DNA of 7,038 nt from Clostridia bacterium (lineage in GTDB: Bacteria > Bacillota > Clostridia > Oscillospirales > Acutalibacteraceae), in NCBI GenBank assembly GCA_017437165.1, contig JAFSBS010000180.1, positions 1-7,038 on the forward strand, given 5' to 3'. Below are positions 5,740 through 7,038 of this stretch, piece after piece. Position 1 is the stretch's first letter, and each line of letters starts with the position of its first letter. Below the pieces are notes generated by a model. The model ran no database searches, was not told the DNA's origin, and saw nothing but the letters and a program-made list of their open reading frames with translations. The position numbers and the translations under genes were made by a program.

Positions 5740-7038
5740 CTTCACACACCTCCTCATTTTGAGTATAACCTGATGCCTGAAGTGTGAACATTTCTGCATA
5801 CTCACCATTTTTAGCAATCAATTCTTCGTGAGTACCCTGCTCAGTCAGATTACCTTTATTGAATACAAGAATTTTGTCTGAATGGGTAGCACTTGAAAGT
5901 CTGTGAGAAATATAAATAACCGTCTTGCCTTTTGTACCCTCCATAAGTGCGTCATACATTCTGCTTTCTGCAACAGGGTCAAGTGCTGAAGAGGGTTCGT
6001 CAAGAACTGCCACAGAAAAATCTCTTGCAAAAAGTCTGGCAATCGTAACTTTTTGCGTTTCGCCACCTGAAAGAAGAACCCCTTCTTTGTCAAATTCTTT
6101 TGTAAGTAATGAATTTTCTTTATCCGGCAACTTACCTATTTTTTCGTAAGCGCCTGACATTTTAAGTGCATTTACTGCAACTTCCCTATTTTCATCTGTT
6201 ACTTCTTCTGTTAAAACATTTTCAGAAACAGTCATAGCAAACACTTTGTAATCCTGAAATACTGCTGCAAATTTCTCACGATATTTTAACAAATCGTACT
6301 CTTTTATATTTATACCATTATAAAGAATTTCTCCTTCTGTCACATCATAAAGGCGCATTAAAAGTTTTGAAAGCGTAGTTTTACCTGCACCATTATGACC
6401 TACTACCGCAACAGTCTGTCCTTTTTTTATTTCAAAAGATACATTTTTTATAATATAATCCATATCTTCTGTATATCTGAAAGATACATTTTTAAATTCA
6501 ATACTCTCAAAATCTCCGGGAATAACAGTACCACTTTTAACTTTGGTCTCATATTCTAAAAAGTTTCTTAAATTCTGCACCCAAAGACAGTGTTTTTGTT
6601 GCATTGCAAAATATCGTGCGAGATGACCAATTTTATTTCTGCAAGTTGTTATTGCGGAAACGAGTACAGAAAATTCTGAAATCGGCAAGTTTTCAAGTAC
6701 AATAAGACGATAACAACCGTAAACAAATCCACCACCAATTGGCAGTATTTCTGCAAAATAATCAGAGAAAATTTCAAGCAAGGCAATTTTCCAACCATAT
6801 TTTTTAATAACTTCAATATTTTTGCTTATTGCCTGTTTAAATCTTTTTTCCATGACAACAAAAATATTTGTTGTTTTAATTTCTTTTGCAAAATCTTTTA
6901 AAAGAATAGTTCTTCTTACATAGTCTTTCTGTCTTTCGTAAGGTGTCATATCTTTTTCTTTTTCGAGTTCAAGATTATTTTTAAGAACTCTGAAAACAAT
7001 AACTACCATAGGACATACGAGGAAAATAATAAGTAATG
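5732..7038 (-). CDS. ABC exporter half-transporter, first of a pair (5' part beyond the window)
   Basis: The frame is open to the window edge: 434 codons plus a partial one. The Met at 7009 is internal, lying inside a hydrophobic segment (LLIIFLVCPMVVIVF), so the N-terminal half of the membrane domain is missing only because of the window. A further hydrophobic region lies around 6790-6690. The ATPase domain is complete: Walker A GHNGAGKTT (6400-6374), Q-loop Gln at about 6256, LSGGE signature (about 6073-6059), Walker B VAVLDE with catalytic Glu at about 5998, and H-loop His at about 5905. All these are consensus, and a short acidic tail ends the protein (NEEVCEDE). It overlaps the next ABC gene by 8 nt. 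The two ATPase domains are closely alike (VTEG, KFAAVFQD/NFAAVFQD, DEPSxxLDPVAE), suggesting paralogous subunits of one exporter. The operon promoter is outside the window. Confidence 0.92.
   Translation of the reverse strand, partial: LLIIFLVCPMVVIVFRVLKNNLELEKEKDMTPYERQKDYVRRTILLKDFAKEIKTTNIFVVMEKRFKQAISKNIEVIKKYGWKIALLEIFSDYFAEILPIGGGFVYGCYRLIVLENLPISEFSVLVSAITTCRNKIGHLARYFAMQQKHCLWVQNLRNFLEYETKVKSGTVIPGDFESIEFKNVSFRYTEDMDYIIKNVSFEIKKGQTVAVVGHNGAGKTTLSKLLMRLYDVTEGEILYNGINIKEYDLLKYREKFAAVFQDYKVFAMTVSENVLTEEVTDENREVAVNALKMSGAYEKIGKLPDKENSLLTKEFDKEGVLLSGGETQKVTIARLFARDFSVAVLDEPSSALDPVAESRMYDALMEGTKGKTVIYISHRLSSATHSDKILVFNKGNLTEQGTHEELIAKNGEYAEMFTLQASGYTQNEEVCEDE
5748..5755 (-). promoter_or_regulatory. 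Strong ribosome binding site inside the upstream ABC gene
   Basis: GAGGAGGT lies 8 nt before ATG 5739, within the last codons of the preceding ABC gene. It fixes the start of the second ABC gene and implies translation coupled to the first. Confidence 0.85.

Noticed and set aside
5740..5817. 26-residue extension of the second ABC protein
   Set aside because: It would start deep inside the upstream ABC gene without a good ribosome site, while GAGGAGGT is ideally placed for 5739.

Overview
The window is AT-rich, and every supported gene is on the minus strand. Codon use, strong Shine-Dalgarno (SD) sites of the AGGAGG type and the gene families suggest a low-GC Firmicute, most likely a gut-type Clostridia (Oscillospiraceae/Lachnospiraceae-like). 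That placement is an inference; there is no rRNA or other marker gene to confirm it.

In transcription order (right to left) there are three units. First, two overlapping ABC exporter half-transporters (7038-5732, cut by the window edge, and 5739-3937) form a tightly coupled pair that ends in a strong intrinsic terminator at about 3902-3932. They probably form a heterodimeric exporter; the substrate cannot be read from the sequence. Second, a WYL-domain transcriptional regulator (3735-2752) has its own promoter, with a palindrome overlapping the -10, and its own terminator (2717-2746). Third, a MoxR-type AAA+ ATPase (2339-1233) overlaps by 8 nt a DUF2201-type protein with a VWA-like domain (1240 to base 1, running off the window).

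The 410 bp between the WYL and MoxR genes hold the least ordinary sequence. An extended -10 promoter (about 2611-2619) is followed at once by a 236-bp structured segment (2369-2604) bounded by about 20-bp imperfect inverted repeats and packed with internal hairpins. It ends 20 bp before the longest possible MoxR start. It could be a MITE-like element inserted in the leader, or a structured leader RNA closed by a long terminal stem. The predicted transcript start falls almost on its outer edge.

Working model: the WYL protein controls its own gene and perhaps the MoxR/VWA pair, since a 10-bp sequence is shared upstream of both. The ATPase would remodel a target or metal site together with its VWA partner. 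The metallopeptidase-like domain of that partner carries HQxxH in place of HExxH, so it may be a pseudo-enzyme. WYL plus MoxR plus DUF2201/VWA is the best candidate for an uncharacterised system here. The ABC pair is probably a separate operon.
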